NCBI RefSeq assembly: GCF_006483445.1
Contig: NZ_PPPT01000102.1
Location: forward strand, 1-58,669
Reading direction: 5' to 3'
Origin: Bradyrhizobium guangdongense
Lineage (GTDB): Bacteria; Pseudomonadota; Alphaproteobacteria; Rhizobiales; Xanthobacteraceae
DNA length: 58,669 nucleotides
In this document: in pieces, positions 17,862 to 27,451 of the stretch
Layout of the letters: the number at the start of each line of letters is the position of its first letter
Numbering within the stretch: position 1 is the first letter of the stretch
The notes under the pieces: model-generated
Databases searched by the model: none
What the model was told of the DNA's origin: nothing
The model's input: only the letters and a program-made list of their open reading frames with translations
Made by a program: the position numbers and the translations under genes

Positions 17862-18422
17862 ATGGAGAGGCTGAATTTCACGACCGATGCCGGCGGCGTG
17901 CCGCCGGCATCGGTCAAGGTCTGGGACCCATTCGTGCGGGTATTCCACTGGTCGCTGGCGGGGCTGTTCCTGCTCGCATATATGACCGGCGATGACATCG
18001 TGAAGGTGCACATCGCCGCGGGCTACGCAATTGCCGGATTGCTGGCGCTGCGGATCGTGTGGGGCTTCGTGGGTCCACCCCATGCGCGCTTCAGCGCGTT
18101 CTTGCGGTCGCCACGCGCGGTGCTCGCCTATCTGCGTGACGTGGTGCTGCTCAGGGCGCCGCGCTATCTCGGTCACAATCCGGCTGGTGGCGCCATGATC
18201 GTGGCGCTGATCGTACTGTTGATCGGCACCTGCACCACCGGCCATATGATGACGACCGATGCCTATTGGGGCTCGGAGATGCTTGAAGACGTGCATGAAG
18301 CGCTCGCGAACCTCACCATCGGTCTTGTCGTTGTCCACGTGCTTGGCGTGCTGGTGGCGAGCTTCGAGCACCGCGAGAATCTGGTGAAGGCCATGATAAC
18401 TGGCAGCAAACGCGGGGCTTGA
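17862..18422 (+). CDS. Cytochrome b561-family diheme membrane protein
   Basis: A 186-residue inner-membrane protein with four membrane helices. Candidate heme ligands are His29 (RVFHWSLAG), His50 (VKVHIAAGY), and a His pair in EDVHEALANLTIGLVVVHVLG in the last helix region. The N-terminal VKVWDPFVRVFHW is the usual opening of the family. Such proteins move electrons between quinol and a periplasmic partner. It is co-transcribed with the PepSY gene, and the operon has the same operator as the two-component operon. Confidence 0.92.
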   Translation: MERLNFTTDAGGVPPASVKVWDPFVRVFHWSLAGLFLLAYMTGDDIVKVHIAAGYAIAGLLALRIVWGFVGPPHARFSAFLRSPRAVLAYLRDVVLLRAPRYLGHNPAGGAMIVALIVLLIGTCTTGHMMTTDAYWGSEMLEDVHEALANLTIGLVVVHVLGVLVASFEHRENLVKAMITGSKRGA

Positions 18423-18443
18423 GCATGGTGGGTGGCTTGCCCT

Positions 18444-18566
18444 ACCTTGCTCGCCCGCGCCGATGTCTATGCCCGCTTCATCCGCATCGGCGACGGCCCC
18501 GACCAGGTGCACGTCGCCGCCGTCGGCAAGGAGCTGATCAAGCGTGGCGGCGTGATGGCGGGGTAG
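18444..18566 (+). pseudogene. Remnant: C-terminal tail of an acyl-CoA dehydrogenase
   Basis: A frame without its own start encodes about 40 residues, including RADVYARFIRIGDGPDQVHV, up to a TAG at 18564-18566. The pattern YARFxRIxDGPDxVH is the C-terminal end of acyl-CoA dehydrogenases, which are normally about 380-410 residues. The rest of the gene is missing; upstream is the intact cytochrome b561 gene. It is most likely a leftover of a deletion or rearrangement. Confidence 0.6.
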
Positions 18567-18949
18567 GCGCGGTGCCCTCGTGCGCAAGAGCTGGATACGA
18601 TAGCAAATTCGGCGCGCGAAACTTTAAGTAGCCGGCCCGTGATCCCCGCGTGCAGCCTGTGCCGCGTTGCGCGTAAAAGTTGTTTTATTTCAGCTATTTG
18701 CAGGCAAATCCCCGTAGTTCTACGCAGCCGTCGTTAAGTTTAACGTGGGACCTTCACGGGTACTATTTTGCCAAGCGCCGAATTATGGCGCGTGGCCCAA
18801 CGAGGCCATGTGAATCCGTTGCTGCTCCTTTCCGCGCGAAGTGTTCGATCCGCTCCCCGCTGAAGTGAGATCCACGAGGTTGCTTGGAATCTCGGAGTTT
18901 TGGCCCGGATTTGAACGCGGCAGCTCCGATCCCAGAGAGGGGTAAGGAA
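18567..18949. other. Intergenic region before a chemoreceptor gene, with a 14-base palindrome
   Basis: About 380 bases with a locally AT-rich patch (about 18670-18780). A perfect palindrome CGTTAAGTTTAACG is at 18732-18745, possibly a regulator site for the chemoreceptor gene. No tRNA or small gene was recognised. Confidence 0.5.
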
Positions 18950-21073
18950 ATGCCTGGTATCAATGCGTCCGCGCAAAGCGCGACGGTATGGAGCATCCGC
19001 AATCTGCTCGTAGCGGCGGTGTCGCTGCTCGCCCTCTTCGGCATCGGCCTCTCCGGCTATGTCTTGCGCAATGCCAGTCAGGAGCGGGCCACGGCCTCCG
19101 AGGCCGCGTCCGTCAACGAGATCGCAGACCTCCTGCTCGATAGTGCCGGGCAATGGGCCCGCGAGCGCGGCGCGACCAATCTGGCGCTCAATGCGGCGGA
19201 TCCGGTCGCGGACGCTCAGAAGACGACGATCGCAGACTTCCGCAAGCGTGGCGACCAGCCGTTCGAGCAGGCGCTGGTCCGGCTGGCTGCGCGACACTTC
19301 GCCAACAAGGACCAGATGGTGGCCGGCGCGAAGAGCGCGCATGAGCAACTCGCCGCCCTGCGGACTCGTGTGGATGCCGAACTCGCAAAGCCCTTCAGCG
19401 CGCGCGACAAGACCGTCGTCTCGCAATGGGCTCCCACCATCACCGCGCTCATCACCGGGAGCCAGGCGCTTCGCGTGGCCGCGGCGATGGAGGAGGACGA
19501 CATCCAGTCGCGCCTGTCGAGCTTGCAAAACCTCAAGCATTTTCTCTGGATCATGAGCGAGTTTCTCGGCCGCGAGCGCGCGGCCGTGGCAGGGCTGGTC
19601 GCCGCGGGACGACCGATGACCTCGCAGGAAATCGGCAATCTCGCCGCCTTCCGCGGCCGCCTCGAGGGCGCCTGGGACTATGTCCAGGCCTATGCCGCAA
19701 AGTCGTCGGCGCCGGCGGCGATCGTCGCGGGCAGGGACCGCCTGCGCGAGAGCGTCTTCGGCCGCTTCGAGGAAACCCGCAAGGCGGTCTATGGCGCAGG
19801 CGCATCCGGCGGAAGCTATCCGATCTCGTCGGCTGACTGGTTTAGCCAGTCGACCAAGGCGATCGACGATGTGATCGCGCTCAGCGCAACCGCCAGCGAC
19901 GAGGCTGCAAAGCTCACCGATCTCGCCCAGCGCACCAGTCTCCATACGCTGCTCCTCAACGCCGCCCTCATGGCCCTGTCGATCATGATGGCAGCCGGCA
20001 CGCTGTGGATCGTCTTCAACCGCATCGTCAGCTCCGTCGGCCAGATGACCGCGGCGATGAGCGAAATCGCCGGAGGCAACGCCTCGGTCGAGGTGCCCTG
20101 CACGCAGCGGCGCGACGAAATGGGCGCGATGGCGCGCGCACTGCTCGTCTTCAAGCAGAACGCCGAAACGGTTCGCGCGATGCAGGCCGAGCGCGAGGCG
20201 CAGGAAAAATCGGCGCAGGCCGAGAAGGCCGCCGCGATGAACCGGCTTGCCGACGAATTCGAAGCCAGGATCGGGGAAATCGTCGAGACCGTGTCGTCGG
20301 CCTCGACCGAGCTCGAGGCCTCTGCCAAAACGCTCACCGCGACCGCCGACCGATCGCAGCAACTGGCAACCGCGGTGGCCGCTGCATCCGAACAGGCGAC
20401 GGCCAACGTTCAGTCGGTGGCTTCGGCGACCGAACAGCTCACCTCCTCGGTGAGCGAGATCAGCAGGCAGGTTCAGGAGTCCGCGAACATGGCGAGCGCC
20501 GCCGTCGATCAGGCGCGCAGCACCAATGCGCGCGTCAGCGAATTGTCCGCCGCTGCCGGCCGCATCGGCGACGTCGTCGAGCTCATCAACACGATTGCGG
20601 GCCAGACCAATTTGCTCGCGCTCAACGCCACGATCGAGGCGGCGCGCGCCGGCGAGGCCGGCCGCGGGTTTGCGGTGGTCGCCTCGGAAGTGAAGGCGTT
20701 GGCCGAGCAGACGGCCAAGGCAACCGGCGAGATCAGCCAGCAGATCTCGGGCATCCAGGCCGCGACCGGCGAGTCGGTCGGCGCGATCAGGGCGATTTCC
20801 GGGACCATCGAACGGCTGTCGGAAATCTCCTCCACCATTGCAGCCGCGGTGGAAGAGCAGGGCGCGGCGACACAGGAAATCTCCCGCAACGTGCAGCAGG
20901 CCGCGCAAGGTACCCAGCAGGTTTCGTCGAACATCGCCGATGTCGAACGCGGTGCCGGCGAGACCGGCTCCGCCTCCTCGCAGGTACTGTCAGCGGCGCA
21001 GATGCTGTCCGGCGACAGCAGCCGGCTCAAGGTCGAGGTCGCCAAATTCCTCGATTCCGTTCGTGCGGCCTGA
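18950..21073 (+). CDS. Methyl-accepting chemotaxis protein with a large periplasmic helical sensor
   Basis: A 707-residue receptor. Membrane helix one is at about residues 18-38, a roughly 290-residue mostly helical sensor follows, then helix two (about 332-352), HAMP (about 353-405) and the signalling domain with tip [20 protein letters not shown] near residues 553-572. The sensor has an ERGATNLAL segment reminiscent of nitrate/nitrite-type helical sensors, but I cannot assign a ligand. Start ATG 18950 is preferred over 18884 because GAGAGGGGTAAGG lies before it. The C-terminus has no CheR/CheB-binding pentapeptide. It ends in KFLDSVRAA, much like the chemoreceptor at 28730. Confidence 0.92.
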   Translation: MPGINASAQSATVWSIRNLLVAAVSLLALFGIGLSGYVLRNASQERATASEAASVNEIADLLLDSAGQWARERGATNLALNAADPVADAQKTTIADFRKRGDQPFEQALVRLAARHFANKDQMVAGAKSAHEQLAALRTRVDAELAKPFSARDKTVVSQWAPTITALITGSQALRVAAAMEEDDIQSRLSSLQNLKHFLWIMSEFLGRERAAVAGLVAAGRPMTSQEIGNLAAFRGRLEGAWDYVQAYAAKSSAPAAIVAGRDRLRESVFGRFEETRKAVYGAGASGGSYPISSADWFSQSTKAIDDVIALSATASDEAAKLTDLAQRTSLHTLLLNAALMALSIMMAAGTLWIVFNRIVSSVGQMTAAMSEIAGGNASVEVPCTQRRDEMGAMARALLVFKQNAETVRAMQAEREAQEKSAQAEKAAAMNRLADEFEARIGEIVETVSSASTELEASAKTLTATADRSQQLATAVAAASEQATANVQSVASATEQLTSSVSEISRQVQESANMASAAVDQARSTNARVSELSAAAGRIGDVVELINTIAGQTNLLALNATIEAARAGEAGRGFAVVASEVKALAEQTAKATGEISQQISGIQAATGESVGAIRAISGTIERLSEISSTIAAAVEEQGAATQEISRNVQQAAQGTQQVSSNIADVERGAGETGSASSQVLSAAQMLSGDSSRLKVEVAKFLDSVRAA

Positions 21074-21241
21074 TGCTTTCACCCGTCCTCCACGGCAAGT
21101 CCTTCGCCATGAACATACCAGTCCGCGCGTGAGGCCCGGCGCCGTCCGCTGCGGGAACATTCTTCCAAGGTTGAACTGTCGCCATCGCGCTGTATAACGG
21201 CGTTCGGGTGCTCGCTGCATTTTGCCGCGACAGGTCAAGCG

Positions 21242-22615
21242 ATGGTCGGGCCGCCACGCGGAAAGCGTGCGCCCATGAACGACAGTCCTCCCCTTGATGA
21301 TCTGCCAAAGGCCCAGCGGCTGGCGGAACAGGCCCTCAGCACCCTTCAGCGGTTTCTGCATGTCGAGGCCGTTAGCGGCGGCGCTCTTCTCGTTGCTGCC
21401 GCGGCCGCATTGATCTGGGCCAATTCTCCATTCGCGCACAGCTATCACGCGTTCTGGAACCTTCCGCTCATGATCGGCGTCGGGGACCACATCTTTTCCA
21501 GGTCATTGCATTTCTGGGTCAACGACGCGCTGATGACGGTCTTCTTCCTCGTCGTCGGCATGGAAATTCGGCGCGAGGTTCACGAGGGTGCACTGAGCAG
21601 GCTCGATCAGGCCATCCTGCCGCTCGTTGCGGCGGCTGGTGGTGTCCTCGTCCCCGCGCTGATCTATCTGAGCCTCAACGGCGATCCGGCCAGGGGGCAG
21701 GGCTGGGCCGTGCCGACAGCAACTGACATTGCCTTTGCCGTCGGGGTGCTTGCACTGCTCGGACGAAAGGTCCCGGTCAATGTGCGGGTCTTCCTGCTGG
21801 CGCTGGCGATCATCGACGACATCATTGCGGTCCTCATCATTGCGGTCTTCTACACCTCCGGTCTTCAGCCTGGCGGGTTCGCCATCGCGGCAGTTGGCGT
21901 TCTCGCGACTTTGGGATTTCAGCGCATCGGGATCGGCTCTGCGCTCCCTTATTTGCTGCCCGGCTTTCTGGTCTGGGTCGGATTCCTGGTGGCCGGGATC
22001 CATCCGACTCTTGCCGGTGTTGTCCTCGGGCTGATGACTCCGGCGATTGCGCTGCCGATGCGGGAGCCGCCGCTGGAGGTCGTGTCGCGCGTTCTCAAAC
22101 AATTGCGAAGCAGCGATGCGCTCGAGGCAAGGGATACGCACCGGCTGGAGCAGCCGCTGCGAGACCTGCGCGTAGCTCACCGAGAGATACTGCCGCCTGT
22201 GTCACGGGTGCAGATGGCGATGCATCCGTGGGTCGCTTACGGCGTCATGCCGCTCTTCGCGCTGGCGAATGCCGGCGTCGAGCTGACGGGCGCTGGCCCT
22301 CCTGCCGGGGGCCATCTGGTGATGGTCGGCACCGCGCTTGCCCTGGTCGCCGGTAAACCGATTGGCGTCGTTGGCGCGACCTGGGTCGCGGTACGGCTGG
22401 GCTGGTGTCGCCTTGCTCCCGGAGTTTCGTGGGGTGGCGTCTGGCTGGTCGGTCTGCTGGCCGGCATCGGCTTCACCATGTCGATCTTCATCTCGATGCT
22501 CGCTTTCTCCGAAGAGGGATTGCTGCGCGCCGCGAAGCTGGGCGTGCTCTGCGGTTCGCTCATCGCCGCCACGCTCGGACTCGGGTGGGGCGCCGTCTAC
22601 GTTCGACGTCAGTAG
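21242..22615 (+). CDS. nhaA: Na+/H+ antiporter NhaA
   Basis: A 457-residue (or 446 from ATG 21275) inner-membrane antiporter that exports Na+ in exchange for protons. Family hallmarks are [40 protein letters not shown], the [20 protein letters not shown] stretch and the paired aspartates in [17 protein letters not shown] that bind Na+ and protons. About 11-12 helices. Neither start has a strong ribosome site; 21242 is taken as the longer one. It is followed 11 bases later by a small hypothetical gene, probably co-transcribed. Confidence 0.95.
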   Translation: MVGPPRGKRAPMNDSPPLDDLPKAQRLAEQALSTLQRFLHVEAVSGGALLVAAAAALIWANSPFAHSYHAFWNLPLMIGVGDHIFSRSLHFWVNDALMTVFFLVVGMEIRREVHEGALSRLDQAILPLVAAAGGVLVPALIYLSLNGDPARGQGWAVPTATDIAFAVGVLALLGRKVPVNVRVFLLALAIIDDIIAVLIIAVFYTSGLQPGGFAIAAVGVLATLGFQRIGIGSALPYLLPGFLVWVGFLVAGIHPTLAGVVLGLMTPAIALPMREPPLEVVSRVLKQLRSSDALEARDTHRLEQPLRDLRVAHREILPPVSRVQMAMHPWVAYGVMPLFALANAGVELTGAGPPAGGHLVMVGTALALVAGKPIGVVGATWVAVRLGWCRLAPGVSWGGVWLVGLLAGIGFTMSIFISMLAFSEEGLLRAAKLGVLCGSLIAATLGLGWGAVYVRRQ

Positions 22616-22626
22616 GGTGAAATCCA

Positions 22627-22860
22627 ATGCCGTTTAAAGCTTCGCACGTCTCCTTCGTCTCGTTCGCCGTGGAGGTACTGCCCTCCGGCGTTTGCCAAGT
22701 GATGATCGTCGAGACCGGCCTGCATCTGAATCCGAAGCATCCTTCGTACAACCGGTCCGCCGTCGAAACCCTTATTGCGTCGGCGCGGGACTACGCTCGC
22801 GCCAACATAGAAGGTCCGGCCTCTATCAGGCTTGTTTCAACCCAAAGCGGGGAAATCTGA
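22627..22860 (+). CDS. Small hypothetical protein downstream of nhaA
   Basis: A 77-residue soluble protein, with AGGGTGAAATCC before the ATG. No family recognised. It reads as a short beta-rich half (VEVLPSGVCQVMIVETGLHL) followed by a helix (SAVETLIASARDYARANIEG). The 11-base gap from nhaA suggests one transcript. Confidence 0.65.
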   Translation: MPFKASHVSFVSFAVEVLPSGVCQVMIVETGLHLNPKHPSYNRSAVETLIASARDYARANIEGPASIRLVSTQSGEI

Positions 22861-22933
22861 TCGTCCGGTCGGCGATCGCCGGACGAGCTGCTGACGATCG
22901 CCGACGAGCCGGTCGAATGGGCGTGCGGCAACC

Positions 22934-24556
22934 TCAGTGTCCGCCGCCCGTCGGTGCGGCCTTCGGCTTGCCGGTCAGCAGCAGTGCGATCCCGGCGAGC
23001 AGGAGCACGATGCCGACCACGGCAAAGGTGTCGCTGAAGCCCATCACCAGCGCCTGCTGCCTGATCGTCTTGCCGAGCGCAATGATGGCCTGATGCCGTG
23101 CGCCGGCCGCATCGGTCATGCCGTGCGCCATGAAGTAGTCCGTCATCGCAGCGATCCGCTCGCGCACCTCCTCACGGCCGAGATCGACGCTCTGACCGAT
23201 GATGTTGGAATGGAACTGCTCGCGCTTGGTCACGATCGTGGAGAGCAGCGCGGTGCCGATCGCGCCCCCGAGGTTGCGCATCATGTTGGAAATGCCGGAG
23301 GCCGCGGGTGCATCCTGCGGCGCCACGCTGCCGAGCGAGATCGCGCTCAGCGGCGTCAGCAACAGGGCCTGGCCGACGGCGCGGACGATATTGGGGATCA
23401 GGAACTGGTCGCCGGAATAGTCCGGCGACATCGCCGTGTTGAGGAACGAGCTCGCTGCAAAGATCGCCGTGCCGGCAAAGGCGATCAGGCGGATGTCGAA
23501 GCGCTGCATCAGCTTCGGCACCAACGGAATCAGCAGGAGCTGCGGCAGACCGGTCCAGGCCAGCACGGTGCCGATCTGCTCGGCATTGTAGCGCTGCACC
23601 TGGCCGAGATAGGCCGGCAGCAAATAGATCGAGCCGAACAGGGCAAAGCCGATGAAGACGCCCGCGAGGGTGCCGAGCCCGAAGCTCCGTTGGGTCAATA
23701 GCCGCAGGCGCAGCAGCGGCTTCTCGATCAGCAACTCGTTGGCGACGAACACGGCGAGACTGACTGCGGCCACGACCGCGAGCTTCACGATGAAGGGCGA
23801 GCCGAACCAGTCGTTCTTGTTGCCTTCTTCGAGCACCGCCTGCAGCGCGGACAATCCGATCGCCATGGTGGCGATGCCGAACCAGTCGCCCTCGCGAAGC
23901 AGGCCGAGGTTCAGCGGCTGCCGCTCGAGCGTCAGATAGAGCAACGTCACCATCACCGCCGTGGGCACGACGTTGACGAAGAAAATGGTCTGCCAGCCGT
24001 AATTCTCGGTGAGGTAGCCGCCGATGGTGGGCCCGATGGCGGGTGCAAAGGTGACCGCTAGCGAAAACATGGCAAGCCCGATCGGTTGCTGGGCCTTCGG
24101 CAGCTTCGTGAAGACCAGCGTGAACGCCATGGGGATCAACACGCCGCCGAAAAATCCCTGGAAGGCGCGGAACGCGATCATGGTCGGAAGATCGGTGGCG
24201 AAGGCGCAGGCGACCGAGAAGGCGGCGAACAGGCTCGCAAAGCTCAGCATGATGTTGCGGAAGGAAAACACCCGGCTGAGATAATCGGTGAGCGGAATCA
24301 CCACGATCTCGCCGATCAGATAGGAGGTCGAGATCCAGGAGCCGTTGTCGACGCCGGTGCCGATGCCGCCCTCGATATTGAGCAGCGAGGCATTGGTGAT
24401 CTGAATGTTCAGGATCGCCATGAACGCGCCGACCATGGCGGCGAGGATGGCGACCCACACGGTCGCGCTGGCGCGTGCGGGTTGGGTGGTTAGCGGGACC
24501 GGCGTTGGCGCCTTGCGCGCTGCCGGTGTCGGGTTGGCGAGGACGAGGTCTGACAT
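22934..24556 (-). CDS. DHA2-family multidrug MFS transporter (EmrB-like)
   Basis: A 540-residue inner-membrane transporter with about 14 helices. It has the DHA2 layout: first helix VWVAILAAMVGAFMAILNIQ, then LIGEIVVIPLTDYLSRVF, motif-C-like GPTIGGYLTENYGW, and a C-terminal HMR-type tail helix. Proton-driven export of hydrophobic drugs or plant phenolics is expected together with the adaptor gene 16 bases upstream. It is the second gene of an operon reading away from the TetR regulator. Confidence 0.93.
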   Translation of the reverse strand: MSDLVLANPTPAARKAPTPVPLTTQPARASATVWVAILAAMVGAFMAILNIQITNASLLNIEGGIGTGVDNGSWISTSYLIGEIVVIPLTDYLSRVFSFRNIMLSFASLFAAFSVACAFATDLPTMIAFRAFQGFFGGVLIPMAFTLVFTKLPKAQQPIGLAMFSLAVTFAPAIGPTIGGYLTENYGWQTIFFVNVVPTAVMVTLLYLTLERQPLNLGLLREGDWFGIATMAIGLSALQAVLEEGNKNDWFGSPFIVKLAVVAAVSLAVFVANELLIEKPLLRLRLLTQRSFGLGTLAGVFIGFALFGSIYLLPAYLGQVQRYNAEQIGTVLAWTGLPQLLLIPLVPKLMQRFDIRLIAFAGTAIFAASSFLNTAMSPDYSGDQFLIPNIVRAVGQALLLTPLSAISLGSVAPQDAPAASGISNMMRNLGGAIGTALLSTIVTKREQFHSNIIGQSVDLGREEVRERIAAMTDYFMAHGMTDAAGARHQAIIALGKTIRQQALVMGFSDTFAVVGIVLLLAGIALLLTGKPKAAPTGGGH

Positions 24557-24572
24557 GACATCACCTTGGGAA

Positions 24573-25799
24573 TCACCTTTGCGATGCGAGCTGCGCCAGA
24601 GCGGGCGCGGGAGATGTGGGCTGCGAAGCTTCCTTCACGCCCGGCTTGGTCTGAATTCGCGGAATGACCGACATGCCAGGCCGCAATCCGGCCGCTTCGC
24701 TGTCGAGCAGGATCTTCACGGGTATGCGCTGCACGATCTTGGTGAAGTTGCCGGTGGCGTTATCAGGCGGCAGCAGCGCGAATTCCTGACCGCTCGCCGG
24801 AGCGAGGCTGTCGACATGACCCTGCACGGCCTTGCCCGGGAACATGTCGACCTCGATGTCGACCGGCTGGCCGGCGCGGACCTGGCCGAGCTGGGTTTCC
24901 TTGAAATTGGCGATGACATAGGCGCCATCAGACGGCACCAGCGACATCAATTGCGTGCCGGCCTGAACGAACTGGCCAACGCGCAAGGTGCGGTTGCCGA
25001 CGATGCCATCGATCGGCGCGCTGATCGTGGTGTAGGAGAGATTGAGTTCGGCCTGCCGTTGCAGCGCCTTGGCACGCGCGTCCGCCGCCACGGCTTGCGC
25101 CAGCTCCGCCTTCAGGAGCTCAACCTGCCCTTGGGCAGAGGCGAGGTTCGCCTTGTCGCGTTCGATGGACGCGAGCGCAGCCTTGTCGCGCGCCTCCGCG
25201 TTCTGTGCATTCTGCAGGCTGCCATAGCCCGTGGTCGCGAGGTCGGTATAGCGCTTGTTTTCCTGGGCGGTGAACACGCGCGCCGCCAGGTCGACATTGA
25301 GCGTTGCCTGCGCGGCATCGATCACGGACTGCTGCACGTCGAGCTGCGCGTGCTTGCTGGCGACCGCTGCGGCAGACGCGGCGACGTCGGCCTTGGCCTG
25401 ATCGAGCGCGACCTTGAAATCGCGGTCGTCGATCCGCGCCAGCAACTGGCCCGCCTTGACGTGTTGATTGTCGCCCGCAAGGACCTGGCTCAGATAGCCT
25501 GAGATTTTTGGAGCAATCGTAGTGTTGTCGGCCTTCACATAGGCGTCGTCGGTCGAAACGGTGAAGCGTCCGACGGTCCAGTAGTCCCAGCCATACCAGG
25601 AGGCGGCGGCGAGCAGGGCAAGGGCGGCGCCGGCAATGACGGCGCGCTTGAGCCCGCCCTTTCGTGCCTGCGGCGCAGGCGCTGGCTCAACCTCGGTGAC
25701 AGGAATCGGTGCGGGAACCCCGGAATCGCCTGTTTCAGCCGGCAGGTCGCGACCGGATTGGAGAGCGGTGACTTGAGCGGTAGCGAGTTGGGCGCCCAT
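24573..25799 (-). CDS. HlyD/EmrA-family membrane-fusion protein
   Basis: A 408-residue periplasmic adaptor with one N-terminal membrane helix (about residues 50-70). The biotinyl-lipoyl-like halves are TVSTDDAYVKADNTTIAPKI and LSYTTISAPIDGIVGNRTLR. Between them is a long alpha-helical hairpin rich in Ala, Gln and Lys. The start at 25799 has GGAGG six bases upstream; the longer frame to 25892 crosses the promoter. It partners the EmrB-like pump downstream to carry substrates across the envelope. Confidence 0.93.
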   Translation of the reverse strand: MGAQLATAQVTALQSGRDLPAETGDSGVPAPIPVTEVEPAPAPQARKGGLKRAVIAGAALALLAAASWYGWDYWTVGRFTVSTDDAYVKADNTTIAPKISGYLSQVLAGDNQHVKAGQLLARIDDRDFKVALDQAKADVAASAAAVASKHAQLDVQQSVIDAAQATLNVDLAARVFTAQENKRYTDLATTGYGSLQNAQNAEARDKAALASIERDKANLASAQGQVELLKAELAQAVAADARAKALQRQAELNLSYTTISAPIDGIVGNRTLRVGQFVQAGTQLMSLVPSDGAYVIANFKETQLGQVRAGQPVDIEVDMFPGKAVQGHVDSLAPASGQEFALLPPDNATGNFTKIVQRIPVKILLDSEAAGLRPGMSVIPRIQTKPGVKEASQPTSPAPALAQLASQR

Positions 25800-25818
25800 G
25801 GCGGGCCTCCATGAATTA

Positions 25819-25836
25819 GGAAACTTGATATTTTCC
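25819..25836. promoter_or_regulatory. Candidate TetR operator
   Basis: The imperfect inverted repeat GGAAAC-TTGATA-TTTTCC lies in the AT-rich gap between the divergent efflux operon and the TetR gene. This is the usual place for the repressor to control both. The match is by eye only. Confidence 0.45.
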
Positions 25837-25901
25837 AAAATAGGCCCCATAGTCGGACTGTCAATGGAATGACAGCCATCATGGAAAGGCATGACTGACC
25901 C

Positions 25902-26594
25902 ATGGCGATCACGAAGGCGAGAGCAACGCCCAGAACAAAGTCCGGAAGTTCCGGATCAGAGGCGCCGCGCGGCCGTGGCCGGCCGCAAGCCCGGTCAGAT
26001 GAGGAGACTCGCACCGTGATCCTCGACGCCGCCCGACACGAATTTGCGTCGGCGGGCTATGCGGCGACCAGCATTGAAAGTGTGGCGCGCGGTGCCGGCG
26101 TATCCACGAAGACGCTTTACCGGCTGATCCCGAACAAGGCGGCGCTGTTCGAGGCGACGATCACCAACCGGCTCGATCGCTTCGCATCCCAGGTCCGACT
26201 CAAGGGGTGCGACGGCGATGACGTCGAAACCGCGTTGCGAGAGGCGCTGATCGCCTGCGGCGAGTTGATCCTCGACGAGGATGTCATCGCGCTCCAGCGC
26301 ACGATCCTCGGCGAAAGCAAGAATTTTCCCGAGCTGGCACAGACCTTTTACCAGAAGGCGATCAGGCGCACCGAAAGCACGCTTGCGAGTTGGCTGAAGG
26401 CGCAGGCGGCGCGTGGTCTCATCGCGATCGGCGATGTCGACGTCGCTGCCGGCATGTTGCTCGGCATGCTCGCGTTTCAGCCGCAACGCGCCGCGCTGTT
26501 CGGCCGTGCAGCCGTGCCGAGCCGGAAGGAACTGAAGCGGCGTGCACGCATGTGTGCCGCATTGTTCGTGAAGGGCGTCTCGTCGGGCCGCTGA
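25902..26594 (+). CDS. TetR-family transcriptional regulator
   Basis: A 230-residue protein. A basic N-terminal extension of about 35 residues precedes the TetR helix-turn-helix (ILDAARHEFASAGYAATSIE, then GVSTKTLYRLIPNKAALFEA). A ligand-binding helical domain of the TetR_C type follows. It is divergent from the EmrAB-like operon and is therefore its likely local repressor, relieved by a pump substrate. It is convergent with the TauE-family gene. Confidence 0.93.
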   Translation: MAITKARATPRTKSGSSGSEAPRGRGRPQARSDEETRTVILDAARHEFASAGYAATSIESVARGAGVSTKTLYRLIPNKAALFEATITNRLDRFASQVRLKGCDGDDVETALREALIACGELILDEDVIALQRTILGESKNFPELAQTFYQKAIRRTESTLASWLKAQAARGLIAIGDVDVAAGMLLGMLAFQPQRAALFGRAAVPSRKELKRRARMCAALFVKGVSSGR

Positions 26595-26692
26595 CGATTT
26601 GGCAAGCCGAGAGGGCCGAGGAATTGGACGTGCCCGTCCTGAACGAACGTCTTCATAGCTGGCTCCGGAGATACCTCGCGTAGCCTGCCGGC

Positions 26693-27451
26693 TTACGCGA
26701 GATATCCGGACACGCCGTCCCACAACAGCTTCACTGCGGTGACGACCAGCAGTGCGTAGCAGGCCCGGAAGATCTGTTTCTGGTCCAGCTTTCCGTGAAG
26801 CCGCCAGCCCAGCCAGACGCCGCCGGGAATGGCGAGCAGGCAAGCCGCCATTACGATCCAGACATTGCCCGCGGGTCGCACGAGCAGCAGCCACGGCACC
26901 GCCTTGGTCGCATTGCCGACCGTGAAGAACAGGCTCGTCGTTCCCGCATAGACTTCCTTGCTGAGGCCAAGCGGCAACAGGTACATCGCAAGCGGTGGCC
27001 CGCCTGAATGCGCGACCATGGTCGTGACGCCGGAGGCGAGGCCAGCCGCGACTGCCTTTGGCGACGAACGCTCGCGAATGGTCACCCCCGAACCTGCGGC
27101 AAACCACATGCCGACGAAGACCAGGGTGACGACCGCCATGACGATCGCCACGGCGCGGTGGTCGAGCACGCGGAATAGCAGATAGCCGCATCCGATGCCG
27201 ATCAGGAGTCCGGGCAACAGCAGCGCAAGATCCGGCTTCGACCAGGTCGACGGCTTCCAATAGCGAAGTGCGAACAGGTCCATCGCGATGAACAAGGGTG
27301 CGAGCAGCCCGCCGGCGGTCACCGGGTCCATCACGAGGGACAGCAGGGGAATGCCGACGATTGAAAACCCGCCGCCGAAGGCGCCCTTCATGAAGCAGAT
27401 CAGGAATACGCCGGCGAAGGCGATGAGGACCGTGCTGACTGTCAGCTCCAT
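26693..27451 (-). CDS. TauE/SafE-family sulfite/organosulfonate exporter-like permease
   Basis: A 252-residue inner-membrane protein with about 8 helices. The two repeated halves are typical of the family: FMKGAFGGGFSIVGIPLLSLVM and AAGLASGVTTMVAHSGGPPLAMYLL. Members export sulfite, sulfoacetate or related anions, but the substrate here is not shown by context. The upstream region carries repeated GTGCAAT motifs that may be the site of an unlinked regulator. Confidence 0.9.
   Translation of the reverse strand: MELTVSTVLIAFAGVFLICFMKGAFGGGFSIVGIPLLSLVMDPVTAGGLLAPLFIAMDLFALRYWKPSTWSKPDLALLLPGLLIGIGCGYLLFRVLDHRAVAIVMAVVTLVFVGMWFAAGSGVTIRERSSPKAVAAGLASGVTTMVAHSGGPPLAMYLLPLGLSKEVYAGTTSLFFTVGNATKAVPWLLLVRPAGNVWIVMAACLLAIPGGVWLGWRLHGKLDQKQIFRACYALLVVTAVKLLWDGVSGYLA

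Noticed and set aside
18640..18668. TGATCC followed by CGTT before the chemoreceptor gene
   Set aside because: The spacing is 19 bases, not 16 as in the two RpoE-type promoters, and the CGTTTCCC block is incomplete.
26595..26692. Short frame after the TetR gene
   Set aside because: No ribosome site and no family match; it overlaps the convergent end region and looks random.
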